Shown piece by piece: positions 22,975 to 33,674 of a stretch of 64,000 bases of DNA. Position 1 is the stretch's first letter, and each line of letters opens with the position of its first letter. The notes below the pieces were generated by a model. That model searched no databases and was not told the origin of the DNA. It saw nothing but the letters and a program-made list of their open reading frames with translations. Source of the DNA: Poecilobothrus nobilitatus. Lineage: Eukaryota > Arthropoda > Insecta > Diptera > Dolichopodidae. The DNA lies in the NCBI GenBank assembly GCA_947095535.1, contig OX352772.1:105573815-105637814 (forward strand). The letters run 5' to 3'. Made by a program: the position numbers and the translations under genes.

Positions 22975-23470
22975 ACAAGTAAATGTAACAGTAAGTCGAT
23001 GCAACTGACTTATTAATACCCCCTACACCTGAATAATTCGAATTAAATTAAAAATCCATAAGTTTTTTGGCAGCTGCTTGAACTTCTTCCCTTTTCTGTC
23101 TTATTCAATTCGAATTTCAGGAACGTAAAAGGGGCATCCTCTTGGGATATGCTTGACACCCTTGTAAAAAATTTTAAGTTTCTATCTCTATTAATTTCGA
23201 AGATATGCTTGTTAGTCCTTGGGAGGCGTGTATCAGGTACCCGAATTGCGACTCCAATTCATCAAATCCATCTCAGGGACATAAAGAAAACATGCCAGAA
23301 CACCATTGTACTAAATTTAAAGGTTCTACTTTTGTTAGTTTTGGAGATATGCTCGTTTGCTCTGAGGCCCGTTCGGAAGCTTCCAAAATTTGAACCCATT
23401 GACCAAATGCTCTCAAATTTCATAGATTCGACGTTATTTGCTTCAACAAACGCGATGTGCGTCGGTTAAA
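22975..23470 (-). repeat. DINE-1/Helentron-like element, 3' part only (copy D)
   Basis: On the minus strand it ends with the shared 3' terminus of the family: AGGTGTAGGGGGTATTAATA, a hairpin with TAAGTC and GACTTA arms, then ACATTTACTTGTT. Internal units with TTCCGAACGGGCC match the arrays at 51.2-52.6 and 57.2-58.3 kb. It stops within a unit at about 23470. The 5' part is absent here. Confidence 0.7.
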
Positions 23471-24590
23471 CGGATTTCCATAATCTGTAAAGTCTATGAA
23501 ATTTCCATAATCCTCATCTTAGAAGTTTTACAATGATTGTGTCATTGCATGGCATACGAGTAAGACGTGTTATATAAAGTGGAAATAAATTATAGTTGGA
23601 ATAAAAATATACATAATTAAAAAATATTTAAAAAAAAAAAAATTGTAATAATTGTTTCAAAAAAAAAAAACAAAAAAAAAAAAAAGGAAATACTTTATGT
23701 ATTTAAAATAATTATAATAGAACTATATCTTGTAAGTGGATTGCATACATGCAATCTAATAAAAACGATAATCAAAATGAATTAGAACAAACTATTCTCA
23801 ATAAAAAAAGAAAAATAATGAGTGAAGTGTCAGAAAGTGAAACTGATAGCTGATATGATAAAGATATAAGTTAAATTTTACTAAAAGTAAAAAAAAAAGA
23901 TATTTTTCAAATTATGTCAATAACGATAAAAAAATACATAGTATTAATAGTACAATTTTTTGTAAACTATACATAAAACGCTTAATTAATTTTAAATAAT
24001 GTTAAACATCATCAAATACAACATAATGTATACTTGTATATATACATATTTATTTTCTTGTAAAACAAATTAAAAAAAAAAATTTTAAATGGTAAATAAA
24101 AACCAAAATTTTGTAATGTTTTAAATTTAAACCAACGACAATTTTTCCAACATTTTACATTGTAATTTTATTTCCAAAGTAATTATTTTAAATTTTGATA
24201 TATAATTCGTGTTACCTTTTTTGTCTCTACAACTTTTTTAATTAATTTTGTATTTTAAATGATTGTAAAATTTAGAACATAATAATTCGTGAATATTTCG
24301 ATATTAAAACTTTAATCACCTATAATAGACATTTACTGAATTTAAACTAAATATAAGAATATTATACAAAATACTTATGTATTTCTATTTGTATTTCCAT
24401 TAAAATAACAAATTCTAAATTTAGAAAATAAGTCATTGATCTATATGTATATTATATATATCTATATCATATTATATACATACATATAGATATCTTGGGT
24501 TAGGTGATCTTGAGTTCAAACTCCGATTACATCGTATTAAAATAAATAGAAATTTTATATACTCATATATGTATATCATAAAATATTAAT
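23471..24590. other. AT-rich spacer, nothing recognised
   Basis: Contains A runs at 23628-23686 and TA-rich inverted stretches near 24440-24495. No ORF or RNA gene seen. Confidence 0.6.
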
Positions 24591-24690
24591 GCTTAAGCAG
24601 AACATATTGTACTAAAATGGGAACGACCCAGAGAAGATTAGTATGATATCTGTGCAAAGATGACACGCAAAATCGTGAAGCGTTCCACAT
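24591..24690 (+). pseudogene. U6 snRNA pseudogene, 5' half of a U6-LINE chimera
   Basis: The sequence follows U6 snRNA almost end to end: GCAGAACAT near the start, GTACTAAAAT, GGAACGA, AGAGAAGATTAG, then TGCAAAGATGACACGCAAAA, ATCGTGAAGCGTTCCACAT. The 5' stem-loop is shortened (GCTTAAGCAGAAC). The essential ACAGAGA box reads CCCAGAGA, and the bases after AGATTAG differ. No run of four or more Ts follows position 24690 for polymerase III termination, and no upstream promoter elements (PSE/TATA) were recognised. This is therefore a retroposed pseudogene. LINE coding sequence starts within about 30 bases downstream. Confidence 0.9.
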
Positions 24691-24699
24691 ATTGTCACG

Positions 24700-25510
24700 A
24701 CCGAAGGAAACATAAAAAAATTACAAATAGCAATGAATAAAATCTGCGAGAATAGCTTTTGAAGCTATATTGAGGAACTCTTAATAGAAGTAACCTTTGA
24801 AACAGTAGAGGAAATAAGAGACGAATTGGCGCTAAGGTTCCTCACAAAAGCAATTTACAATAAAGTGCTCGTATGCATACTGATAAATTGATTTATTAGA
24901 GGAATTAGATCTTAACGCATGAGCTGTTGCATAAGACAAGATAGAGATTAGCATCCTTATGGCGACAATGGAAACAAAAGATAAATCTAACTATGACACA
25001 AAAACTCAAAGCAGAAACCAACAAAGAAACCTTCATCAAACTATTTCAAGAGAGATCAAATAAAAATGTTGAAAACATTAATTTTGTCAAACTTCGTACC
25101 AAATATACGTCACTGAACAAACAAAGAGGACAAAATCCTTGTTATATACAGACAGCTATTAGCTGTTGTAAAAGCCTTAATTAATCAAAAAAGAACTCTC
25201 TAATGATAACATAAAACAGCAATAACGTGATCTAGAATAGAGGAAATATACAAATTACATGGATATAAGAGCACTTCGAAATAAGCGGGAACGAAATGGC
25301 AGATAAAGAAGCAAAACAGTTATTAATCCAGCCAACTACATTACTAATTATCCCAAAATATACAAAAATAAACTATGTAACACGAAAAATTTTCTTTTAA
25401 ATTAGTATTAATATTTTTTCTGTTTTTCTGTTGTACAAAAAGTTGTGATTTACCGCCATATTGTAAATATTTAATGTAAATTTCAAATTTGGAGTAAATA
25501 AAATAAAACT
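24700..25510 (+). pseudogene. LINE 3' fragment: post-RT region and RNase H, fused to U6
   Basis: Plus-strand frames give KLQIAMNKICENSF-like text near 24725 and FETVEEIRDELALRFLTKAI near 24790, typical of the region between RT and RNase H in I-group LINEs. 24993-25184 holds LWRQWKQ-adjacent text and later CYIQTAISCCKSLN. Another frame gives GNEMADKEAKQLL (25290-25330), the RNase H C-terminal hallmark with its Asp. The 3' end has GTAAATAAAATAAAA near 25500, a plausible tail. It is 5'-truncated and heavily decayed. The same strand and tight junction with U6 suggest one retroposition event. Confidence 0.65.
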
Positions 25511-27576
25511 AAACAAAAGCCAAAACTTAAGTTATTGGAAACGTAAAAAGCTTATAAAACAATTCTGTAAATAAAACTGAAAACTGTAAATCATAGTTTA
25601 AAAAAAAATTAATTTTAATTTGAAAATTCTATAGTAGGTACGATCTTACAATTGCTAAAAAAAAAAAAATACAACAGCATTTTTGTTTAATTTGTACATT
25701 AAAGTATTGAACAAAATTTTCCCCCTTTTTCCAAACAATTAAACAATTTAAAAATATTTCAAACTCATAAAATACAAATAAAAAACTCCTAATAATGTAA
25801 TTTTAAAATCCCTAGCTTAAAAATTTTGATTGGAAACTAAAATAAACTATGGTTTCCGAATATTAAAAAAAAAGAAAATAGAAAAAACCGAATTTAATGC
25901 CTTCAAATTTTTTTTTTATTTTCAAATTTATGTTCTTGTTGTTGTTTGAAAGAGAGGGTAGAAAATTATCCTTACACCTAGATTCTTCGACCCGTTTTGT
26001 AGCATGTTAACCACAGCGGTTTATTGATCCAGTCTAATTGCCTAACAAATCGGGCTATGATCCTCTAGTCAGGCGCCGTCACTTTGAAGAGATGCCCCTG
26101 ATAATTTTTGTTAAGTGAACTTAAGAGAAATAAATTTTTGCCATCTTAGTTTTGCCAAGTGTTACAACCCCGAAAATAATATACCTATCTAAATATCAAT
26201 TAGAATCAAACATAAAGCACAAAATTAAAGAAAAAGTGTTTTCTTTTCCAAAAGAAATTCTTCATTTGTTTATTGCTTTGACTGCAAGAATAAATTTTTA
26301 AGAACGATTACTGATGTCCAAAGAGGGAGCAATGTTTGATGTTATGTTGTATCTTGATTCAAATTGACAATCATTTATAAATCGATTTTTTTATTGCCGA
26401 TTCTAATTCTACACTCAGTTCTGCGTATAAAAAATCTCACATCAAGTTTATCCGTGTGGTAGAAGAGGTTCAAAACTGTAAGCAAAGTTAGAACTATTGT
26501 ACTCAATTTTGTATATATAAAATTTTATTCAAATTTTTTCTACGTAGAATTAGTCGGAGTTTATAAACAAACGAATGACCAAAAGAGAGGCCGGGGGAGG
26601 GACCGAGGGGAAGTGCAACGTAAGGTTGCTTTGATACCAAAGAACTTGAACGCAGAAATAGTTAGAAAAACAAAAAAATTTAGTTCAAAAACGACTCCTT
26701 TTTAATTTTTTGGCTTTCCTGAACAATTCACTTTTTTAACTTTCGGTACACGTTTCTGGAAAACTATAAGAGCTATCAACACGCTTTTTTTTTGTTTTCA
26801 AGATGGTTTCAATAGCTATATTTTAAACTGTGGAATTTTTTATATGTTAAGGGGGAGTTTTTTAACACTGTTAAAGAAGCTCAAAAACGTGAATTTTTTT
26901 TCTTCATGTCATAATTCTGAAACCAAGCAATATTTTTCTAATTCCTCATCGATCCAGTAGTTTCCCAGGAAATGGTACCGAAAAAACGCGTTTTTTGTAT
27001 GGAAAATGAACGAGGGAGTCCCCTTAAACAAATATTGTGAAAATCAAATGAAAAGGTGAATTTTTTTCAAAATGAATAAAGTTTTGATTTTTAATATAAT
27101 TTTGTTAATTTAATATTGTATAATCATAATAATTAGAATTTATTAATAGACATTATATTATCATGTTCAAAAAATTTATTTACATATTATATATCTGTAT
27201 GAATATCATTATAAGTTTTCTCCCACACTTATTTGTATTAATATGTCGTTGCAAAATTATTATTTAATAATTATTAAATAACTCCTGTCCACAAAATTTT
27301 ATAAGTTGATTTATCAAGCCTTGGAAATCGTCAATCCACCCAATATGAAGTTCAAAATTCGTCTTTACAAATTTAAAATATTCACTTTACAGAAGCTTTA
27401 TTAAAATTTACTTTTTTGTTAAATTTTAATGTCATGCAATTCGAAGAACCGATCTATTAATGTAAAACTACAACACTTAACTATAGTTCCCCTCAAAGCT
27501 GCAGTCATAGTGATAATATTAAAAAAGTAAATAAACAATTTGAAGAATTAAATTACTTTTAAAGAATGAATTAAAA
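25511..27576. other. AT-rich spacer of 2 kb, no gene recognised
   Basis: Chance ORFs only. A TGTTAC start at 26160 followed by a GCGTATAAAAAATC box at 26425 looks a little like a lone LTR, but no matching end or second copy was found. GC-richer patches sit at 26010-26090 and 26585-26620. Confidence 0.55.
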
Positions 27577-27670
27577 AAATTAAAACAATTTATTTCTAAT
27601 ATACACAAAAACGATAAAAAAAAATATCAATAATGCAGATAACACTAGTAATGATTACTACTTACTGCTA

Positions 27671-27877
27671 ATGGACTGTGGTAACGAAGACGAAGATGTT
27701 TTTGAAGTCTTTCCGCAAAATATAAATAACGAGGAAATTGATCAAAATTCCGAAGTTAATGAATTAAATACTTTAAGAATAACTAAGAAAAATAAAAATG
27801 AATTAACAAATAATGATAACACTAATAATAATGATGAATTCCAAGATTATGTTAAAATTTTTGATTTGCATTTTTGA
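27671..27877 (+). pseudogene. LINE copy 4, short acidic ORF (ORF1 N-terminal remnant?)
   Basis: 68 codons starting MDCGNEDEDVFEVFPQN, acidic and asparagine-rich. It has no cysteine knuckles. It sits where ORF1 of copy 3 would start, but the rest of ORF1, including the PRE_C2HC and CCHC parts, is absent and the endonuclease begins about 120 bases later. The same bases recur as part of the insert at 30090-30362. Confidence 0.5.
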
Positions 27878-27999
27878 CTTACATAAAAAATTTTTTCTCT
27901 AGAAAATAATATAAACAAAAATACAAAAAAAAATAGCTTTTTGTTTGAAAATGTATTGCCCAATTAGTAATAATAAATAGCAATAGCAACAATAAAATT

Positions 28000-29769
28000 G
28001 AAATAAAATTTATCTCAGTCAATGTAAATTCTCTTATATCGTATAGCAAAAGGTTTTCTCTAATGCAATTTCTTGATAACAACAAACCAGATGTTCTCTG
28101 TGTGAACGAAACAAAATTAAAAAGTAGGCACACTCTTCGTATTGATAATTACGATATAGTGAGAAGAGATCGTAAAAATCAAAGACAAGACGGTGGCACA
28201 GCAATATGTATAAAAAATAATATTAAATACGATATTATTAAAAATAAAGAATTTGATGAATTTATCTGTATCGAACCTTGCATAATTAAATTAAGTTCAA
28301 ATAATAACAATTTATTTATAATTTCAATATACGCTCCAAGTAATAATCAATTTAGTTTTATAAAAGAATTTACTAAAATATTTCACATATTAAAACTAGA
28401 CAACCTGAATAATCACTTTATTTTAGCGGGCGATCTGAATGCCAAACACCATACATGGTTTAACGAAACAAACAATAGTCGAGGCTACCAACTAAATAAC
28501 TGGTTAGAATGCAACAATTTAACTTTTAAATGTAGACTTCTTGGTTCAGACATTCCATCATATCCACGATCTAATTCTTATTTAGATTTAGCCATTATAG
28601 ATATAAGATTAGAAACAACCAATTTAAATGAATTGGGTAGATTGACGTCATTACCTTATGATAGCGATCATAACGCAATTTGCATGACATTTAATATTCT
28701 AAAAAATCATATAAAATTTAAAGAGCCCATTATAGATACTAGATTCATTTATCACAAAACAAATTGGAAGAAGTCTTGCAAAAAATTCGATAATAACTAC
28801 GATATATGCTATCAAAATAACGAAAAACAAATTATTTATAACACCAACATTTCAATCGATGATATAGGCTATCACCTCCAAAAAATATATAGTATAATTA
28901 GAAATACGATGCAAGAAACCATCCCTAAATGCTCGTACTCAAAAAACCCATTAAATAAATACAATTCTGCAAAATTACAAAAATTATTAAAAAAGAAAAG
29001 TAGTCTACAAAATGATATAAATAGAATTTATAAGCAACATTTAAACTTCTCCACATATGAAATTGTACTATTAAAAAGTATTCTTAAAAATATTAGCACA
29101 CTTATAAAGCAACAGATTAACCTCGAAGTCAGCGCATACTGGGAAAACAGGATTAAAAAAATTAATTCTAATAAAAACCATGGTATGTTTCCGAAAATAA
29201 ATAAAATATTTCGAAAAAAATTTAATTTGGAAATTAATCATTTGAATATTGACCAAAATGAATTAGAATTACTTAACATCAATAACATAAACAGTGCTAT
29301 TTTAAATAAAACAAGTGATAATAAGTATATAGTAAAAGAAAAAACACACATATATAGGATTTTAGGCTCACATCTAGAAAGAACACATAAACTAATGAAT
29401 ATTGGCAATAACCCCTTTTATAATCTAGTTACACAAGAAATAAATAAGTTTAAGAGTTTAAACGAACAAAATAGATATAATAATATTTCCCCCACTAACT
29501 TTAATAATACTAATAGATCATCAATTCAAAATTCAGAAAATAGCCCATCTATTACATATTTATTACAAGAATTACTTAAATTAAAATTTAAAAGCCTCAA
29601 AAATAAAACTTCCACCGGTGTCGATAACATACCTAACATAGTTCTTAAGCACTTAGCCGACAAGATTATTAGCAAGTACCTAATATTGTTTAATAATTCC
29701 ATTAACTTTGTTTACTTCTCCAAAATATGGAAAACAAGTAAAGTTATATTTTTCAAAAAAACCAGGTAA
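28000..29769 (+). CDS. LINE copy 4 endonuclease, linker and start of RT
   Basis: A long uninterrupted frame; the methionine at 28063 is internal because endonuclease homology starts earlier (FISVNVNSLISYSK, about 28005). Blocks in order are DVLCVNETKLKSRHTLRIDN (catalytic Glu), RQDGGTAICIKNN, NHFILAGDLNAKHHTW (GDxN), YLDLAIIDIRL and DSDHNAICM (SDH, final catalytic His). The rest is a lysine/asparagine-rich linker ending in KNKTSTGVDNIPNIVLKHLA, the beginning of the RT. A frameshift near 29750 moves to the next frame ([18 protein letters not shown]). The endonuclease part looks complete. Confidence 0.82.
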   Translation, partial: EIKFISVNVNSLISYSKRFSLMQFLDNNKPDVLCVNETKLKSRHTLRIDNYDIVRRDRKNQRQDGGTAICIKNNIKYDIIKNKEFDEFICIEPCIIKLSSNNNNLFIISIYAPSNNQFSFIKEFTKIFHILKLDNLNNHFILAGDLNAKHHTWFNETNNSRGYQLNNWLECNNLTFKCRLLGSDIPSYPRSNSYLDLAIIDIRLETTNLNELGRLTSLPYDSDHNAICMTFNILKNHIKFKEPIIDTRFIYHKTNWKKSCKKFDNNYDICYQNNEKQIIYNTNISIDDIGYHLQKIYSIIRNTMQETIPKCSYSKNPLNKYNSAKLQKLLKKKSSLQNDINRIYKQHLNFSTYEIVLLKSILKNISTLIKQQINLEVSAYWENRIKKINSNKNHGMFPKINKIFRKKFNLEINHLNIDQNELELLNINNINSAILNKTSDNKYIVKEKTHIYRILGSHLERTHKLMNIGNNPFYNLVTQEINKFKSLNEQNRYNNISPTNFNNTNRSSIQNSENSPSITYLLQELLKLKFKSLKNKTSTGVDNIPNIVLKHLADKIISKYLILFNNSINFVYFSKIWKTSKVIFFKKTR

Positions 29770-31530
29770 AGATCCAACAAGCTCAAATAATTATAGACCA
29801 ATTAGCTTACTTCCAAATATAAGTAAGGTATACGAGTCTATAATTAACGATAAAATAACCATGTTTAATAACGAAAATAAAATATTACCAGAAAATCAAT
29901 TTGGTTTTAGATATCGACATGGTACAATTCATGCAATCACTCAATTTACGTCTGACATATGTTGGTTCGTTAACAAAAAATACTGCGTAGGTGCATGTAC
30001 AATAATTAAGGTGCAGGTGCTAATAAATATAATTCAAGATATGATAACCGATAATGAATTCATTGTTCCAAATTATCCGACAATTTCTAAAAATTAAAAC
30101 AATTTATTTCTAATATACACAAAAACGATAAAAAAAAATATCAATAATGCAGATAACACTAGTAATGATTACTACTTACTGCTAATGGACTGTGGTAACG
30201 AAGACGAAGATGTTTTTGAAGTCTTTCCGCAAAATATAAATAACGAGGAAATTGATCAAAATTCCGAAGTTAATGAATTAAATACTTTAAGAATAACTAA
30301 GAAAAATAAAAATGAATTAACAAATAATGATAACACTAATAATAATGATGAATTCCAAGATTGAATACGAGTCTATAATTAACGATAAAATAACCATGTT
30401 AATGATAATGAATTAATTGTTCCAAATTATCCGACAATTTCTAATTAAAAATTTAAAATAGATAATGGATTAATGCAAGGAACTGTCAATTCACCAATTC
30501 TTTTTTCTATATATATAATAGATCTGTTAAATTTATTAGACAATATATCAGTGACAAATTTCACATTAGCTTACGCTGCTGATTTGTTAATATACTCCGC
30601 CAATGAAAGCGTAAAAAACACCCAAATCAATGTGCAAAAGATGTTTGATACCGTTGTAAAATATTGTGAACAATGGATTTTAAAAATAAACATAGAAAAG
30701 TGTGAATCTATATTATTCAGAAACACAGTAGATAAAGTAAATTCCAACATAAAGAAAAATTGGAAACAGTTCCAACTTAAATCTAATAATCAAATTATAA
30801 CAAAAAAAAAGTTATCAAATATTTAGGAATATACTTACATCAAAACCTTAATTATATCGATCAAACAAAAAATACAATCTGCAAAGCTAATAAAGCATTT
30901 TTGGCAGCAAAAAGATTGTTTTATAATAAAAACGTACACGATCGAGTTAAAGTTATATCATATTTAGCTTTAATAAGACCAATACTAACATATGGAGCCC
31001 CCATATGGTACAACATAAGTTCCAGTCTAATGGAGAAGATACGGATGTTTAAAAGAAAATACATTAGAGTATGTATTAATAAAAATCGTAATCCAGAAAC
31101 AGATTACAAACACTACTACTCGAATAAATATATTTATAAAATATCAAAAATAAATATAATTTAAAAATAGTCGATCATTTTATAATAAAATTAATTCGCA
31201 ATCATTTTGATAGATCATTAAATACTCCAGAAAGCGGTTTAATATCTAATATATTTTACCACAATGAGGCGTACATAAAAAAAACACTCCAAACTTATAA
31301 ATCCAGTTTTATAAGCTCCAGAACATTTTATCTACTTAGATATGAAAGGTTATATACAAAACCAAGAACACGTCCCCATATTATTTCATTCTAATAGACG
31401 TGCAACATGTAAAATAATAAATTATAATCCAAACATATTAAGTAGTAGGGATTTAAAATACGATATGTTTGTCCCAATTAAAGACAAACAAATCAAAAGA
31501 AATTATTAGTGGTTGGGCAATACTCAAAAT
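29708..31530 (+). pseudogene. LINE copy 4 reverse transcriptase, motif A deleted, catalytic Asp lost
   Basis: The frame from 29708 carries PISLLPNISKVYESIINDKI and ENQFGFRYRHGTIHAIT, then VGACTI. The next 30 or so codons, which hold motif A (LIDLEKAFNTIW in copy 3), are missing and the text resumes at IIQDMITDNEFIVPNYPTIS. An insert of about 355 bases follows. RT resumes at 30460 with NGLMQGTVNSPILFSIYIID and LAYAADLLIYSANESV, where FADD has become YAAD. The thumb (30901-31164, RPILTYGAPIWYNISSSLME) and C-terminus (to about 31530) are frameshifted. Two essential palm motifs are gone, so it is dead. Confidence 0.85.
30090..30445 (+). repeat. Scrambled self-copied insert inside LINE copy 4
   Basis: Three joined pieces: 30090-30362 repeats 27577-27848 (the element's 5' region) with no difference I could see; 30366-30400 repeats 29831-29865 (RT text); 30403-30445 repeats 30047-30089, the bases immediately left of the insert, with a few changes. 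All are in the same orientation. Confidence 0.9.
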
Positions 31531-31666
31531 AGCTAAAAAACATGGAAAATAGAGATATTATAAGTATATTACATAATAGCTTTAGTACAATAGATTAAGT
31601 AGGATAGTTTAGGTTAAGTTAGAATAGGTTAAGTTTTAATAAACAAAAAAAGAATTTTAATAAAAG

Positions 31667-32316
31667 ACTGTAAAACATAAATGTTATAAGTATACATATA
31701 TTTTTTTTATATATGAAATTTTTCTTTTGGTAATTTTGTGTGAAGGTAATTATTTGTAAATTCTCTTAATGATCAAATTTGAAATAAATTCACTTTCACA
31801 CAGAATTCTCAAAAATTCCTAATTAATTATTACGCGTGTTGCGAATATCATATTCTATTTTTTTTCATTAGAAAAATACTTTCTGCGATTTTATGTGAAA
31901 ACAATTACTTCCAAATTCACGTAAATATCATAAAAAAATCAAACAAATTGTTTTCGCATAAAATTGTAAAGAAAAAAAAAAGAAAAAGAAAAACAATTAT
32001 TCAAATATTGGCTAATTCAACTTCCGTTCTCACGAATTAGCCAATATTCCAATAAAATATCGCAGACGCAAAGTCAGCGATAATATAGTATAAAACACCC
32101 ATTCACCTGTTGGCGATCGTCAGTCAATTTTAACAATTAAGTATGCTAGAAAATTTTAAAACAAAATTATAAGTAAGAAAAGTAAAATTAAAAGAAAAGT
32201 AAAATTGTTTTTTTTATATAATTAAATATAAAATAAGTAAATAAAAAATTTGAATAAAACAAAAAAGAAAAGTAAAATTGTTTTTTTTATTTTATAATTA
32301 CATATAAAATTTAATT
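31667..32316 (+). repeat. Errantivirus 1 5' LTR
   Basis: From ACTGTAAAACATAAATG to AAAATTTAATT, about 650 bases, matching 39554-40207. It contains a 15-bp perfect inverted repeat (32004-32048), a TATA-plus-initiator promoter and, in U5, repeated AAGAAAAGTAAAATTG blocks. The left edge is where similarity with the 3' LTR starts. Sequence just left of 39554, up to the purine tract at 39489, is probably LTR too but has no counterpart here. Confidence 0.88.
32089..32126 (+). promoter_or_regulatory. Errantivirus 1 core promoter: TATA box and arthropod initiator
   Basis: TATAAAA at 32089-32095 is followed by TCAGTC at 32120-32125, which fits the arthropod initiator TCAGTY. The A of the initiator lies 33 bases from the first T of the TATA box, the expected spacing. 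This would mark the U3/R boundary at about 32120. The 3' LTR keeps both motifs. Confidence 0.75.
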
Positions 32317-32335
32317 GGCGACGAGGATGGGATTC
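32316..32335 (+). other. Errantivirus 1 primer binding site, tRNA-Ser type
   Basis: TGGCGACGAGGATGGGATTC begins with the last T of the LTR. It is complementary to the 3' end of tRNA-Ser(GCU) as I know it from animals (ending ...GAATCCCATCCTCGTCG plus CCA), over 20 bases. Use of tRNA-Ser with one-base LTR overlap is known in the 17.6/297 group, in contrast to tRNA-Lys in gypsy itself. Confidence 0.8.
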
Positions 32336-33674
32336 TCGAATGTGTTTTTACGAGAAAATATATTGATTTTCAAATCTTAATCGAGAATACCAAATTTGTG
32401 TTAAAAACTATTCAAAAAATGTTATAATAACATAAAAATAATAAAGTGGAAAATTTTTCCTAATAAATAACAAAAAAATATAAATTAAAACCAAAACTTT
32501 TTAACGATGGTAGTAGATCCCTTCGTCCCAGAAGAAGACGAAGATACTATAATTTTCTGGCATCCCGAAACTTGGGAAGAATAAAAAAAAAAAAAAATCA
32601 CAATTCAAAAAAAAAAAATTATAATAATATATAAATACGTGTTATCAATAATTCTTCAAATAAAAAGAAAAACATTAATAAAGACATTAATAAAATTTTG
32701 TGTGTGTATTCCTGAAAAATTTTTTTTTATTGCTATGTTCCCGTTTTAATTGTGCGTTCCTGTAAATTTTATTTTTTTTGCTGTGTTCCTGCATATTCAA
32801 GCTAAATAATCCCGTATTGCTGTGTTGCCGTATTGCTGTTGTTCGAGTATCCTAAATACACGCAGTGGTAGTGTACATCTTAATTCCAGTTCAAGGTACT
32901 GTCAATTTTTTATTTTAGTTACTTATAATAAAACTTTTGTTTCAAACTTTGCTCGTGTCAAAAAAAAAAGGAAAAAAATATGTAATAGTATCGTTAAATT
33001 AAAACCTTAAAATTTTATAAATCAAATATTTTTTTTTAAAGTAATAAAAAAAAAAAGCTTTAAGTCAAAATTTTTTTTTAAATAATTTCTGCAACTCAAA
33101 TAGTTTTGTTTTACAAAGTATATACGGATTATTTTTTTAAATATATTAAAATTCTTTTTTGAAAATTTTATTCTAACCTTTGTTATAAAAAAAATTCCTT
33201 TTCTATGTAAATATACTAAAAGGAATGATTTTATAAATTTTCCAATTATAAAACTATATAAAATATTTTTTTTTTATAAACTTGTCTTTTCTATTACGAA
33301 AAGCAAATTCTTATGATTTGTATTATATGGTTTGAATCGTAATTTTGACCTATAAATTGTTTAAAATTTAAAGTAACCTTTTTAATCAAAAGAGGAATTG
33401 TAAATTAAAACAAATTTTTCTTACTTCTTTTTTGATCTTGCAAAAAAAAAATAATTGGTAATTGAAAATAAATAAAATAAGAATGTAATAATAATTTTAT
33501 ATAAAAATTTGCATTGGCTTGTATATATTATTATAAATTGAATTTTTAAAGCATTCATCATAAAATATACGATATTTTCAAATATAAAATTTTTTTTTAT
33601 CGAAACAAAACTATTACTAAAACATACCTAACTCTAACTTATTCTCCTAAAACAAATTCTCTTTATTATTAAAA
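32336..33674 (+). other. Errantivirus 1 leader, 1.3 kb, with a 25-codon ORF
   Basis: It is unusually long and T/A rich for this group. A small ORF at 32507-32584 encodes 25 residues, strongly acidic in the middle (VPEEDEDTIIFWHPETWEE), and is the first ATG frame after the primer site. The remainder has only chance frames; it may include later insertions or the packaging signal. Confidence 0.55.

Larger units (their letters stand above)
27577..31660 (+). mobile_element. Jockey-group LINE copy 4, internally rearranged
   Basis: A plus-strand relative of copy 3: endonuclease and RT blocks align in order and the 3' UTR shares GGTTAAGTTAGAATAGG. ORF1 is reduced to a short N-terminal piece (27671-27877), directly followed by the endonuclease. 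In the RT a scrambled insert (30090-30445) made of pieces copied from elsewhere in the same element interrupts the gene. It ends in A-rich sequence just before the errantivirus 5' LTR at 31667. Confidence 0.85.

Noticed and set aside
24591..24690. Functional U6 snRNA gene
   Set aside because: The ACAGAGA box is changed, the 5' stem is shortened, there is no T-run terminator and no recognisable upstream promoter.
26160..26580. Possible lone LTR (TGTTAC start, TATA-like box at 26425)
   Set aside because: No matching terminus, target duplication or second copy could be found. The TATA-like box alone is weak in AT-rich DNA.
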